Origin: CAWABB01 sp963701735
Lineage (GTDB): Bacteria; Bacteroidota; Ignavibacteria; UBA10030; UBA6906
Assembly: GCA_963701735.1 (NCBI GenBank)
Contig: CAVPBI010000002.1
Location: forward strand, 186,001 to 250,000
Length of the DNA: 64,000 nucleotides
Reading direction: 5' to 3'
In this document: one piece after another, positions 9,075 through 18,006 of the stretch
How the letters are laid out: each line of letters starts with the position of its first letter
Numbering within the stretch: position 1 is the first letter of the stretch
Made by a program: the position numbers and the translations under genes
The notes under the pieces: model-generated
What the model was told of the DNA's origin: nothing
Seen by the model: only the letters and a program-made list of their open reading frames with translations
The model's database searches: none

Positions 9075-10102
9075 GATGCCACCTCCCGGGACACGTAGAT
9101 CTGCTGCGCCTGATTGCGCCGCAGAGCGATGAGCGACCCGCGCACGCGATACGCGACGGGATCGCCGCCGATACTCACCATTTCAGGGACAATCGTTGTC
9201 CCGGGAACCACGCCCAGATCCATCAGCCTGCGCCGCTGCTGGCCCCGGCAGCTCCGGGCGATGCCCACGACGACCGCCTGCTGCCCCTGCCCGACTCCCG
9301 CCAGGGTCCTGTACGGTCCGGGGATCCGCTCGTCGCTCCCGATCTGCTGAATCGTGAGGTTCCGCGCGAGCAGGGGCGCGAGTACCGCCTCCTCCTCGTT
9401 GGCCGTGAACCTGACGCGGTCGGGGCGGGACTCGATCATGCGGACCTGAGTTCCCGGATGAAGGCCGAGCGCGACGAGCTGGGCGTACACGGTCTTTGGT
9501 TCATCCTCGACATGGATGACGCGGCCCAGGCGTCCTACCGGAAGCTCCGGCAGCGGGACGCCGGGCCGCTTCGGGATTTCGCCCGTGGCAGAGGGAATCG
9601 GGTCCCCGTGCGGGTCGAACGCCGGGTTGCCAAGCCTCGCCGCGAGGGCATCTGCCTGCTCCGGCGTTAGGCTATGTTCGTGCCGTTCGGCGTCATCGTG
9701 CCACTCGGTTTCCTGCAGGCCAGACTCGTCGGCGAGGTGGTGCTCCCACAGGCGGTGCACCCGGACCACACGCAGCGCATACGAGCGGCCTTCGCCCGTG
9801 AGCGTCAGTGCCCCGGCAGCAGACCGGAGAAGGTTGCTCTGCTCCAGCCGCGCTACGATATCAGCTGCCTGGTCCGTTGGGATATCCAGGGCACCCGCGA
9901 TGCTCTCCAGCGAGCACGTGAGTCCCCGGTATTCGCAGTCGTAGGCATGCTTCAGCGCATCTTCGCTCCGCACTCGCGACGTGACGCGGCGCGTGGTGCG
10001 CCACCTGTCGAGCAATCCGCCGTGAGGCCAGAAGATGATCCCGGCGGCTGCGAGGACGACAAGCCCCACGGCCAGCGCGGTGAGTGGATGGATCGATTCC
10101 AT
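9071..10102 (-). CDS. Membrane-anchored DtxR-like protein with two FeoA domains
   Basis: A 343-residue fusion. Residues 8-26 form a hydrophobic membrane segment. About 44-115 is a winged helix (SIAGALDIPTDQAADIVARLEQSNLL). About 115-175 keeps the DtxR/MntR metal-binding and dimer region (VRVHRLWEHHL, AERHEH, DPHGDPIP). Two FeoA/SH3-like domains follow at about 188-260 and 270-343 (GRLGRVIHVED, QRRRLMDLGVVPGTTI). FeoA domains assist FeoB. It is coupled to the FeoB GTPase by an ATGA overlap. Whether the helix-turn-helix still binds DNA from the membrane, or has become a metal-sensing scaffold for FeoB, is open. Confidence 0.85.
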   Translation of the reverse strand: MESIHPLTALAVGLVVLAAAGIIFWPHGGLLDRWRTTRRVTSRVRSEDALKHAYDCEYRGLTCSLESIAGALDIPTDQAADIVARLEQSNLLRSAAGALTLTGEGRSYALRVVRVHRLWEHHLADESGLQETEWHDDAERHEHSLTPEQADALAARLGNPAFDPHGDPIPSATGEIPKRPGVPLPELPVGRLGRVIHVEDEPKTVYAQLVALGLHPGTQVRMIESRPDRVRFTANEEEAVLAPLLARNLTIQQIGSDERIPGPYRTLAGVGQGQQAVVVGIARSCRGQQRRRLMDLGVVPGTTIVPEMVSIGGDPVAYRVRGSLIALRRNQAQQIYVSREVAS

Positions 10103-10183
10103 GGTGTGCGTTCAGGTTACGATTGTGGTCCGAATTCGGGTCCCGTTTCGGTTGCAGTATCGGCTCAGGGCCCTGGCTCAGTG

Positions 10184-10837
10184 TCAGGACGCTTCGACGA
10201 ATATGTGGTTCGCAAGCTTCCCGCTGATGAACCGCTCCTTCTTCCCCACCATCACGCGGAGCGAACCGTCAAAAGGCACGGTTTCCTTCACGCGGATCTT
10301 CTTGCGAAGGACGATCCCGAGCGAGGATGCGTACTTCAACACATCCGGATCGGCGTCGCTCACACGCGAGACGACCACCACCGTACCGGACTCCGCGGCG
10401 GAGAGCGCGACCATGTTCGAGGGCGGGCACTCACCATCGGCGCTCGGAATGGGATCCCCGTGCGGGTCGCTGGTGGGAAAGCCAAGAGCCTCATCCAGCT
10501 TCCGTTCGAGCGCTTCGGATGTGACATGCTCCAGCGCCTCGGCCTCGACGTGGATCGCGTCCCAAGAATAGTCGAGGAACTTCACGAGAAACATCTCCCA
10601 GAGACGGTGGCGCCGGACGATCCTGAGCGCGACCTGTCGCCCCGCCTGCGTCAGCTCGGCCCCGCGGTACCGCTGGTAGTTCACGAGCCCCTTCCGCGAC
10701 AGCTTCTTGAGCATGTCGGTAATGGATGCATCCGCGACCTGCAGGTGGGCGGCGAGCGCGGACGTGCTGACGCGGTCCCCGCGCTGCTCGAACGCGTAGA
10801 TGGTCTTGAGGTAGTCTTCCGTGCCGCGGTTGGTCAT
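10184..10837 (-). CDS. DtxR/MntR-family metal-dependent repressor
   Basis: A 217-residue metalloregulator of standard three-domain length. The N-terminal winged helix (EDYLKTIYAFEQRG, LQVADASITDMLKKLS) binds DNA. The metal/dimer domain has VRRHRLWEMFL, VEAEALEH and the DPHGDPIP signature. The C-terminal part is an SH3-like FeoA-type domain. It is expected to repress the downstream iron genes when Fe2+ or Mn2+ is replete. It is the first gene of the mntR-feoA-feoB operon (81-bp gap to the next gene). A matching palindrome overlaps its own promoter. Fe versus Mn specificity cannot be decided here. Confidence 0.92.
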   Translation of the reverse strand: MTNRGTEDYLKTIYAFEQRGDRVSTSALAAHLQVADASITDMLKKLSRKGLVNYQRYRGAELTQAGRQVALRIVRRHRLWEMFLVKFLDYSWDAIHVEAEALEHVTSEALERKLDEALGFPTSDPHGDPIPSADGECPPSNMVALSAAESGTVVVVSRVSDADPDVLKYASSLGIVLRKKIRVKETVPFDGSLRVMVGKKERFISGKLANHIFVEAS

Positions 10838-10878
10838 GGGATGTGAAGAGTGATTCAGGTATTAGGCTCTGGGCTTCA

Positions 10879-10894
10879 TTTAGACAAACCTAAA
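10879..10894. promoter_or_regulatory. Candidate DtxR/MntR operator
   Basis: The 16-bp inverted repeat TTTAG-N6-CTAAA (10879-10894) resembles DtxR/MntR-family boxes. It lies 42 bp upstream of the regulator's ATG and immediately downstream of the -10 element, covering the expected transcription start, so a bound repressor would block initiation. It is the only such palindrome I saw in the region. Confidence 0.6.
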
Positions 10895-10898
10895 AATA

Positions 10899-10926
10899 AT
10901 ATTAGAACTATCTGGGTATTTGTCAA
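10899..10926 (-). promoter_or_regulatory. Promoter of the DtxR-FeoA-FeoB operon
   Basis: Reading leftward: TTGACA (10926-10921), 16-bp spacer, TAATAT (10904-10899), then the TTTAG-N6-CTAAA palindrome and the regulator gene. The local AT-rich stretch stands out from the GC-rich surroundings. Confidence 0.6.
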
Positions 10927-11018
10927 GCAGGGCGCCTCTGAGGCGGGAGACTCGCCAGCGTCGCAGATTGACAGGTGACTGGAAATTGGGGGAAATGAAG
11001 CGGAGCGGCAACAGGGGG

Positions 11019-11730
11019 CTATTCTTTCTCCCGGGGGGGCTCCTCAAAGATCGCGTCATCCAGCCCGGTGTTCACGCGGTAGTCAGAGTACTTCACCTCG
11101 ATCGTCCCGCCGCGAAATGGCATGCGGCCGGAGGATCCGGGGACGCTCTGCTCCCACTGCGGGACTGCGGCGGTATCCGCGGACGCGGAAAACTCCACGA
11201 AGAGGTTCGAGGGGAGCCAGAAGCCGTCGACACGTGTATGCGTGAACGACGCCGACATCGTGCGACCGTCAATTCCCGCGGTCGTAAACTTCTCTGGGCG
11301 TCCATCGCTGCGGGTCCACATACAGAAGCACACGCCGTGTTCGCGCCTGGTCGCTCCGCGGACGCATCGTCAACCTCACCACGCGCTTTCCTGACAGCGT
11401 ATCGGGCGAGACCGCATCCACCAGGAAACGCTCCGACAGCGTCGCCGGGTTGAATGCCAGCCCCTCGCGCGGAAGGACCGCAAAACCCTTCGCCTCGAAA
11501 TGTACCTTGTCCGGCTTCTTGAAGTACATCGTCGCATTCATCGGCGGCACAGACATCCGCTCGATGTTTGTGGTGACGTTCAGCGTGACGGCATAATCCC
11601 GCACGCCTGCGTACTGGGCCGCGACGCGGTCGAGGACCGCCGCTCCCCCGGTGTCCGGAAGCGCGGTCGCCACCACCTCTGCCGGCGTCGCGCCGACCAC
11701 CAGCAACGATACCAGCGTCGCAAGCATCAT
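11019..11730 (-). CDS. LolA-like outer-membrane lipoprotein-sorting protein (frame broken)
   Basis: The first part starts at ATG 11730 (overlapping the transporter stop, ATGA), has a signal peptide (MMLATLVSLLVVGATPAEV) and reads to a stop at 11269. A second frame continues the same protein from about 11300 to 11019 (TTAGIDGRTMSASFTHTRVDGFWLPS). VLLYVDPQRWTPREV followed by this segment is the LolA/LolB-like lipoprotein-sorting barrel pattern, in which proteins carry lipids or lipoproteins across the periplasm. The break lies near 11285-11300 and looks like a single-base indel. Family call is tentative. Confidence 0.6.
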
Positions 11731-12998
11731 GCTCTCCCCGCCTCCGGCGTCACGAATCGATTGTAGAGCAGCATGAGCAGTGTTCCCACAACGCCCACAG
11801 CAATCAGCGCAAGCCACACAATCTCCACCCGACCCGATTCCTTCGCGTTCTGGTACAACCACCCGCCAAACGGATCCCCCACAAACCGTGCGATCGCGAT
11901 GGGAAGGAATGCGTAGCCCTGGTACAGCGCCTGCTGCCCTGGAGGAGCGATATCGGAAATGTACTCGTAGTATCGCGGCGCCTGGATCATCTCGCCGATG
12001 GCAAACGCGACGATGCCCGCCGCGATTGTCGGGATGCTCGGCGACATCCAGATGATGACCCAGATCAGGCTTGAGATCGCGAACCCCAGCGTGATCGCCG
12101 TGCGGGTGGAGAGATGCCTGGTCATCCGGTTCAACGGGATCTGGAAGAGGATGATCGCTCCCGCGCCCGCCCACGACTGTACGATTTCGTACGGCGCTTC
12201 GCGGCCGATGAAGTCGGTGATGTAGTACGGAACGACGATAAACTCCTGCCAGAAGATGATCCAGTACAGCGAATAGATCAGGAGGAATGCCATAAAGCGC
12301 CAGTTGCCCAGCACCACGACGAGGTTCCGGAGCTTCTTCCCCAGCGACTCCTGAGGCACGGCGGAGCTCGCCGCCACCTCCTTATACAGCATCAGGTTGA
12401 CGATCAGCATCGCGAGGCAGCTGAACGCCGACACGAGATAGACGAACTCGTTCCCGAAGCTGTCGCGCACGAAGTACGCGATCGTGGGGCCAAGCAGGGC
12501 GCCGACGTTGACCAGCCAGTAGTAGATGGCGAATCCCAGCGAGCGCGTCTGCTCGTTGGTCGTGACGGCCACCGTCCCGAGCACGGATGGCTTGATGAAT
12601 GAACCGCCAAAGGCCGTCAGCACCAGGAACGCCAGCAGCAGCCAGAACAGCGGAATGCCTTCATACACGCCCGCAAAGGCGTCCATGCCGACCGACCCGA
12701 TGAGGAAATATCCCAGCGCCAGGATGGAGAACGCTATGTTGAACGCCCGCCGGAACCCCCATTTATCGGCAAGCGTCCCGCCGAGAATCGGCAGCAGATA
12801 GATCAGCCCGCCGAAGATCCCCGAGAGCTGTCCCGCCTCGGCTTCGGTGAACCCCAGCCGGTTGCGCAGGTAGACCATGAAGACGATCTGTTGCCCGTAG
12901 TAGGCAAGCCGCTCAAACAGCTCCATGCCATTCGCGACCCAGAACGTCGGGTGGAAGCCTTGCTGAAGGCGCCGAAGGCGATCCGAGAGAGAAGTCAT
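11727..12998 (-). CDS. MFS transporter, POT/PTR-like
   Basis: A 423-residue protein with about 12 hydrophobic segments. The N terminus FWVANGMELFERLAYYGQQ resembles the E-x-x-E-R motif of proton-dependent oligopeptide transporters, and GGTLADKWGFRRAF is the MFS loop 2-3 motif. Family members import di/tripeptides or other small solutes with protons across the inner membrane. POT hallmarks such as PTR2 signature 2 are not clearly present, so the substrate is uncertain. The stop overlaps the next gene start by four bases. It probably forms a unit with the LolA-like gene. Confidence 0.82.
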   Translation of the reverse strand: MTSLSDRLRRLQQGFHPTFWVANGMELFERLAYYGQQIVFMVYLRNRLGFTEAEAGQLSGIFGGLIYLLPILGGTLADKWGFRRAFNIAFSILALGYFLIGSVGMDAFAGVYEGIPLFWLLLAFLVLTAFGGSFIKPSVLGTVAVTTNEQTRSLGFAIYYWLVNVGALLGPTIAYFVRDSFGNEFVYLVSAFSCLAMLIVNLMLYKEVAASSAVPQESLGKKLRNLVVVLGNWRFMAFLLIYSLYWIIFWQEFIVVPYYITDFIGREAPYEIVQSWAGAGAIILFQIPLNRMTRHLSTRTAITLGFAISSLIWVIIWMSPSIPTIAAGIVAFAIGEMIQAPRYYEYISDIAPPGQQALYQGYAFLPIAIARFVGDPFGGWLYQNAKESGRVEIVWLALIAVGVVGTLLMLLYNRFVTPEAGRA

Positions 12999-13012
12999 CC
13001 GCTGGCTCCGGG

Positions 13013-14185
13013 TCAGGAAATGAGAACGAGATCACGCTGCACGGCGCCCGTCACTTCGGGAACACCATCCAGCCCGATGAACATGTTGATCTCCGTGCGG
13101 ACGGCCATGGAGCCCTTGAGGTAGATGCCCGGCTCGATCGAGAAGAGACAGCCGGGCAGGAGCAGCCGCTCATCCTTTGTCTCCAGGTTGTCGATGTTGA
13201 CGCCGTTGCCGTGCGTTTCCTCCCCGATCGAATGTCCGGTACGGTGGAGGAACTGCTTCCCAAAGCCCGCCTTCTCAACAACGGAACGGCAGGCGTCGTC
13301 CACCTCCCATCCGTAGCACGGCTTCCCCTTCGCAAAGCGTTCGTTGACGAAGTCGACCGCCGCGTCACGCGCGTCGCGAACGACGGCGAAGATCTTCTGA
13401 TACTTCGCCGGCGGCGTGTCGCCAACATAGCCCACCCATGTGATGTCGTAGTAGATTCCTCCCTGCACGTTCTTCTTCGCCCACATGTCGATCAGGACCG
13501 TGTCGCCCTGCTTGAACGGACGCGCCAGCTCGCGGGTCAGGTCAAAGTGCGGATCGGCGGGATGTTCGTTCGTCCCGACCATCGGCGGGTCGTATGTTGT
13601 GAGGTTCTCTTCCTCGAACCGTTTCATGATGAACTGCTGCACGTCGTACTCGGTTGCGCCGGTCTTCAGCGCACGGCCGATCTCCGCGAAGGCTTCCTGC
13701 ATGATCCGGTCCATCACGGTCCCCGCCTCGCGATGCAGGGCGTAGCCCCTCCCGTCCAGGACGGCGACGAACATCTGGACCAGGTCGGCGGACGAGATCA
13801 CCCTGTTCCCCAGCTTCTTCACGAGCTCGATCGTGCCGGCATCCACCACGGAGACATATGGCACGTTGTTCATGGCCGAGTACTGCATGGCGATGCGCTT
13901 GCCTCTTCCGAGAACCGAGCGGAGCGCCGCATGGAGTTCTTTCCATGACAGGTACACATGCGTCGTGCCGGGAAGCTCATCCAGCCTGTGCAGTTCCACG
14001 GCCGAGACCACCTTCTTCGGGGTCCCTCGCGCCGGGATATAGTAGTACCACCGGCGGCTGCTCATCTTCTCGAAGTTCAGCCCGAGCACGCGGTAGGCCA
14101 GGTAGTCCCTGTTCCGGAAGTCGCACAGGAGCCATCCGTCCACCTTCAATCGGCGCAGTGCGGCCTGGATCTGGTTGATGTTCAT
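13013..14185 (-). CDS. M24-family Xaa-Pro aminopeptidase-like protein
   Basis: A 390-residue protein with a creatinase-like N-terminal domain (about 1-150) and a pita-bread metallopeptidase domain. Visible metal-site motifs are DMWAKKNVQGGIYYDITW, HRTGHSIGEETHGNG, FSIEPGIYL and RTEINMFI. These supply the usual Asp, Asp, His, Glu, Glu set, with the second Asp in YYDITW. Members remove N-terminal residues before proline or cleave X-Pro dipeptides in the cytoplasm. The chosen start MNINQIQAALRR begins at the family N terminus; an extension to 14278 carries no similarity. A non-peptidase creatinase relative is possible. Confidence 0.85.
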   Translation of the reverse strand: MNINQIQAALRRLKVDGWLLCDFRNRDYLAYRVLGLNFEKMSSRRWYYYIPARGTPKKVVSAVELHRLDELPGTTHVYLSWKELHAALRSVLGRGKRIAMQYSAMNNVPYVSVVDAGTIELVKKLGNRVISSADLVQMFVAVLDGRGYALHREAGTVMDRIMQEAFAEIGRALKTGATEYDVQQFIMKRFEEENLTTYDPPMVGTNEHPADPHFDLTRELARPFKQGDTVLIDMWAKKNVQGGIYYDITWVGYVGDTPPAKYQKIFAVVRDARDAAVDFVNERFAKGKPCYGWEVDDACRSVVEKAGFGKQFLHRTGHSIGEETHGNGVNIDNLETKDERLLLPGCLFSIEPGIYLKGSMAVRTEINMFIGLDGVPEVTGAVQRDLVLIS

Positions 14186-14241
14186 GGCAGCGTCCTTCGA
14201 GCGGGTGGTGGGGGGGTCCTTGCGCGGGCATCCAGGCGTGC

Positions 14242-15081
14242 CTAGCTCAGGATGTCCTTGCGCACGAAAATATACCATGCGAACGCCAAAAAGCCAATGC
14301 TATATGCACCCAGAACGGCCACCGAATTCCCCAGACCGCTCCATTCAATGGGTTGCTCCAGCGCCTTCTGCCAGACGTTCAGGTGGGTGGTGAAGAGAAA
14401 CGGCTTGACCGCCTCAAACAGTTCGGCCGGGATGCCGGTGATGACGTAGCAAATGATGATCGTCGCCATCGTCGCGATGATGGGTCCCAGGGCGTTGTCC
14501 ACCAGGGAGGAGAAGAAGAACGCGAGCGAGGCCACCGTGAACATTCCCCAGGTGGCAAGAGCGAACCCGAACAGAACCCTCACCACCGCGTCCGCCTCGG
14601 GGAGGATGACGATGAAGCGACCCGGGACGAAGAGGTCGCCCGCGCCGAACAGCAGCAGGCCCAACCCGAGTGACAGCGCCGCCAGAAAGATCACGACAGA
14701 TGCCGTATACACGAGGGTTACAAGATACTTCGTGAACAGAATCGACGTGCGCGACACGGGCCGGATCAGCAGGATCCGGAATGTTCCTCCCGTCGCCTCC
14801 CCCGCGAGCTGATCACCGGCGGCCAGCGTGATCAGAAACGGGATGTGGATCCACAGGCTGTTCATCAGGAAGACGGTAACGAAGTAGCCGTTGAGGATGT
14901 TCCCCAGGATCACGAAGTCGCGCGTCATGCCGCGGACGAATCCTTGCGCCATGGCATCGTCCTGGAGCCTGATCGCGAGAAATACGAGCGGCACGACAAT
15001 GCCGATCGTAATGAACGCGATATAGGAGCGCCATCTTCTGAACGTCTTCACCAACTCGTTGCCGAACACCGTGCGGGCCAT
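14242..15081 (-). CDS. ABC transporter permease (ABC-2 type)
   Basis: A 279-residue membrane protein with about six hydrophobic segments. It starts MARTVFGNELVKTFRRWRSYIAF, the usual cytoplasmic amphipathic entry of NatB/YhgE-type ABC-2 permeases, and contains the DQLAGEATGGTFRILLIRPVSR loop that contacts the ATPase. It begins two bases after the ATPase gene ends, so the two form an exporter operon. Substrate unknown; drug, lipid or Na+ export are typical of relatives. Confidence 0.9.
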   Translation of the reverse strand: MARTVFGNELVKTFRRWRSYIAFITIGIVVPLVFLAIRLQDDAMAQGFVRGMTRDFVILGNILNGYFVTVFLMNSLWIHIPFLITLAAGDQLAGEATGGTFRILLIRPVSRTSILFTKYLVTLVYTASVVIFLAALSLGLGLLLFGAGDLFVPGRFIVILPEADAVVRVLFGFALATWGMFTVASLAFFFSSLVDNALGPIIATMATIIICYVITGIPAELFEAVKPFLFTTHLNVWQKALEQPIEWSGLGNSVAVLGAYSIGFLAFAWYIFVRKDILS

Positions 15082-15083
15082 GG

Positions 15084-16025
15084 TCAGCGCCTCCCCCGCC
15101 CGTTCCGCGGGACGTCCGACGCCCCCTCTGTAATGGCCAGAAAATACTCTTCAAGCGAGCGGCGCGGCACGATCGAATCGATCGCAATATGCTCCTCCAC
15201 GAGCCGTCGGGCCAGCGCCGGAATTGCGCCACGCTCGGCCGAGAACCGCAGCACGACGCCGTCGACCTCAAGACCGGTCACACCGGGGAATTGCGCCACG
15301 ACGCGGCGAGCATCCTCGAGCGGCGAGGCCTGCAGCGTCACCATCGGCGTCCCCTCCGCAAGCAGCTCGTTCACACCGCCCTGTACGACGGTCGACCCGT
15401 TGTTGATGATCGCCATCCGCGTTGCGGTCTGTTCGATTTCATGGAGAAGATGGGACGAGAGAAAGATGGTCATCGAGCGCTCGACGGCCAGTCGCCTGAT
15501 GAGCTCCCGGACTTCCTTGATCCCATGCGGGTCGAGCCCCGACGTGGGCTCGTCGAGGATGATGAGGTCCGGAAACCCGAGCAGTGCCTGCGCGATGCCA
15601 AGCCGCTGCTTCATGCCGTGCGAGAATGTCTTGACGGCATCGTCGGCGCGAGAGAGCAGGCCGACGATCTCGAGCACTTCGTCGATCTGTCGGCGGTCCG
15701 ATTGACCGCGAAGAGCGGCGACGATCTCGAGGTTGCGGCGGGCGGAGAGGTAGAGATAGAAGTCGGGGCGCTCCACAAGTCCACCGACGCGTGCCAGCTC
15801 GGCCCGCCGACGCGTGACGTCCGTCCCGAACACCCGGACGCCGCCCGTGGTGGGCTTCACGAGCGTCAGGATCATCCTGATGGTGGTGCTCTTGCCGGCC
15901 CCGTTCGGGCCGAGGAATCCGAAGACATCCCCCCGCCGCACGCTGAGATTCAGATCGGTGACGGCCCAGCGCTTCTTGTAGCGCTTGCCGAGACCGTTGG
16001 TTTCGAGGATGATCTCTTCGGGCAT
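15084..16025 (-). CDS. ABC transporter ATP-binding protein
   Basis: A 313-residue nucleotide-binding subunit. Walker A GPNGAGKST lies at about 40-48, the signature is a variant (FSHGMKQRLGIAQALLG in place of LSGGQ), Walker B LIILDEPTSGLDP, and the H-loop SSHLLHE. The roughly 80-residue C-terminal tail (ASPLEDARRVVAQFPGV) is the regulatory extension typical of CcmA/NatA/DrrA-type exporters. It is the first gene of a two-gene unit with the ABC-2 permease downstream. It is divergent from the histidine kinase gene at 16091, leaving only 65 bp for both promoters. Confidence 0.93.
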   Translation of the reverse strand: MPEEIILETNGLGKRYKKRWAVTDLNLSVRRGDVFGFLGPNGAGKSTTIRMILTLVKPTTGGVRVFGTDVTRRRAELARVGGLVERPDFYLYLSARRNLEIVAALRGQSDRRQIDEVLEIVGLLSRADDAVKTFSHGMKQRLGIAQALLGFPDLIILDEPTSGLDPHGIKEVRELIRRLAVERSMTIFLSSHLLHEIEQTATRMAIINNGSTVVQGGVNELLAEGTPMVTLQASPLEDARRVVAQFPGVTGLEVDGVVLRFSAERGAIPALARRLVEEHIAIDSIVPRRSLEEYFLAITEGASDVPRNGRGRR

Positions 16026-16090
16026 CCGGAAGGCCTTCCGGGGCGGTCCTTGATTTCCCAGCGTGATTTGCCTATACTACCCGCGACCCC

Positions 16091-17780
16091 ATGAAGAAGA
16101 GGACATCACAGCGCTCCCGCCGTTCGACCTCTCGACCTGCAGCGGCAGTCGCCCCCGAGGATACGCTTCTGAAGGGGGCCCTCGCCAACATACTGTTCCA
16201 GAACGTCCCCGCCGAACTCGCCACCCACCATCTGCCCCAGTTCGCCCGCGCCGAGTGCAAGGCCGGCGAACAGATCTTTGACGAGTATTCCAAGGGCCGC
16301 GATCTGTACCTGATCGTCAGCGGCCGGGTCCGTATCAAGAAATATACGAAATTCGGGGTCGAATCGTTGCTTGCGGTCCTCCATCCCGGCGACTTTTTCG
16401 GCGAGCTGTCGGTTGTCGACGGCCTCCCCCGCTCCGCCCGCGCCGAGGCGATGGACGACTGCTCCCTCCTGGTTCTGACGCCTGAGACCTTCCGCGCCCT
16501 GCTCGCAGAGAGCCAGGATTTCAGGCTCAACCTCCTGAACAACCTCGGCATCCGGCTGCGGACGATGGACCAGACGTTTGTCCTCGAGCTGGGCCGCAGC
16601 GCCCTGGCGGCAAAGACCAAGATGGACCACCTCGCCCGCATCGTGGAGGCGAGCAAGATCGTCAATTCGACACTCGACATCGACACGCTGCTTGACACAA
16701 TCCTCCGGGTGGCGACGCAGAGCACCGCGGCCGACCGCGGAACGCTGTACCTGGTGGACGAGCAGGCAAACGAGCTCTGGTCGAAGGTTGCGCAGGGGAA
16801 GAACATGGTCGAGATCCGGCTCCCGCTCGGCAAGGGGCTGGCCGGGTACGTGGCCAAAACGGGCGAGACGATGAACATCGCTGACGCCTACAAGGATCCG
16901 CGATTCAATCCCGAGATCGACCGGAAGAGCGGCTACCGCACGAAGAATGTGCTGTGCATGCCGATGCGTGACAAGGAAGGCAAGATCGTCGGCGTGTTCC
17001 AGCTCCTGAACAAGCGCGACGGTCCGTTCGGCCGCGAGGACGAGGCGTTCATCGAAGCCCTCTCCGTGCACGCCGCCATCGCTGTCGAGAACGCCCGCCT
17101 CGCGCGCGAAATGGTGCACACCGAGAGGCTGTCGGCCGTGGGACGCATGGCGAGCACGATCATCCACGACATCAAGAACCCCATGGCGACTCTGCGCATG
17201 TACGCGCAGGTCATCAAGCGGAAGACGGGCGACTCCGAGTCCTCCCAGCTCGCCGACGAGATCATCCGCCAGGTCGACCGGTTCGTCTCCATGACCCAGG
17301 AAATCCTCGATTTCTCCCGGGGCGTCTCGCGAAGTCCATCTCGAGCACGTCGAGCTGTCGGACGTCATGGAAAATCTTCTGGCGTTCATCGAGAAGGACC
17401 TCGTGAAGCGCGACATTGCCATCGTACACGAGTACGCATACACCGGACCGGCCCTCCTCGACCTGGACAAGGTGTCGCGCGCATTCTACAATCTTGCTGG
17501 CAACGCGGCAGACGCGATGGACAAGGGCGGGACGCTGACCATCCGCACAAGGCTACAGGATGCATATGCGGTCTTCGAATTCGCCGACACCGGCGGCGGC
17601 ATCCCCGAGGAGATCCGCCACCGGGTCTTCGAGCCGTTCTTCACGTCGGGCAAGCGGCACGGGACCGGACTTGGCCTTGCGATCGTCAAGAAGATTGTGG
17701 ACGACCATAACGGCCGCATCGAGCTCGAATCCGAACCCGGCCAGGGAACCACATTCCGGCTGTTCTTCCCGTTGCCGTAA
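16091..17780 (+). CDS. Soluble histidine kinase with cNMP-binding and GAF domains (frame broken)
   Basis: Frame one starts at 16091. It encodes a cyclic-nucleotide-binding domain (about 30-150; FGELSVVDGLPRSARAEA is the phosphate-binding cassette), a GAF domain (about 180-340) and the dimerisation helix with the phospho-His in IIHDIKNPMATL. The protein continues one frame over from about 17330 (EVHLEHVELSDVM) to 17780. That part has N-box NLAGNAADAM, G1 DTGGGIPEE and G2 GTGLGLAIVKKI of the ATPase domain. Thus one kinase of about 560 residues is interrupted near 17322-17333. There is no membrane segment. It would sense a cyclic nucleotide or small ligand in the cytoplasm. The partner regulator is not adjacent. 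Confidence 0.85.
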
Positions 17781-17799
17781 CCACCGCGTCTCCGATTTC

Positions 17800-17828
17800 T
17801 TGATATTCCACCCCGGATTGCGTATCTT
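17800..17828 (+). promoter_or_regulatory. Promoter of tRNA-Leu (and possibly tig)
   Basis: TTGATA (17800-17805), 17-bp spacer, TATCTT (17823-17828) continuing TTG. It lies about 48 bp upstream of the mature tRNA 5' end, leaving a short leader for RNase P removal. Confidence 0.6.
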
Positions 17829-17875
17829 TTGTGTTACGCCGCTTGACCACGCGGCGCAGTACGCCGAGTCTCCCC

Positions 17876-17957
17876 GGGTAGATGGCGGAATTGGCAGACG
17901 CGTTGGACTTAGGATCCAATGGAGCGATCCGTGGGGGTTCAAGTCCCCCTCTACCCA
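17876..17957 (+). tRNA. tRNA-Leu (UAG)
   Basis: An 82-nt cloverleaf. The acceptor stem GGGTAGA (17876-17882) pairs with TCTACCC (17950-17956), and the discriminator is A17957. The anticodon stem TTGGA/TCCAA encloses the loop CTTAGGA, giving anticodon TAG. The T arm is GTGGG-GTTCAAGT-CCCCC-like. A short variable arm of class II type is present. CCA is not encoded. It decodes CUA and other CUN codons. Confidence 0.95.
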
Positions 17958-18006
17958 CGTGAGGGTGCGTCCCCAGAAACGGTCAGATTCCCAGAAGGGC
18001 ACGCCT

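Noticed and set aside
17322..17333. Programmed ribosomal frameshift in the cNMP/GAF kinase
   Set aside because: No slippery heptamer, internal Shine-Dalgarno or pseudoknot evident, and many unrelated genes show similar breaks, so sequence error is simpler.
17560..18006. N-terminal extension of trigger factor through the tRNA-Leu gene
   Set aside because: It would translate the tRNA and the end of the kinase gene; TTG 18007 with AGAAGG matches the family N terminus.
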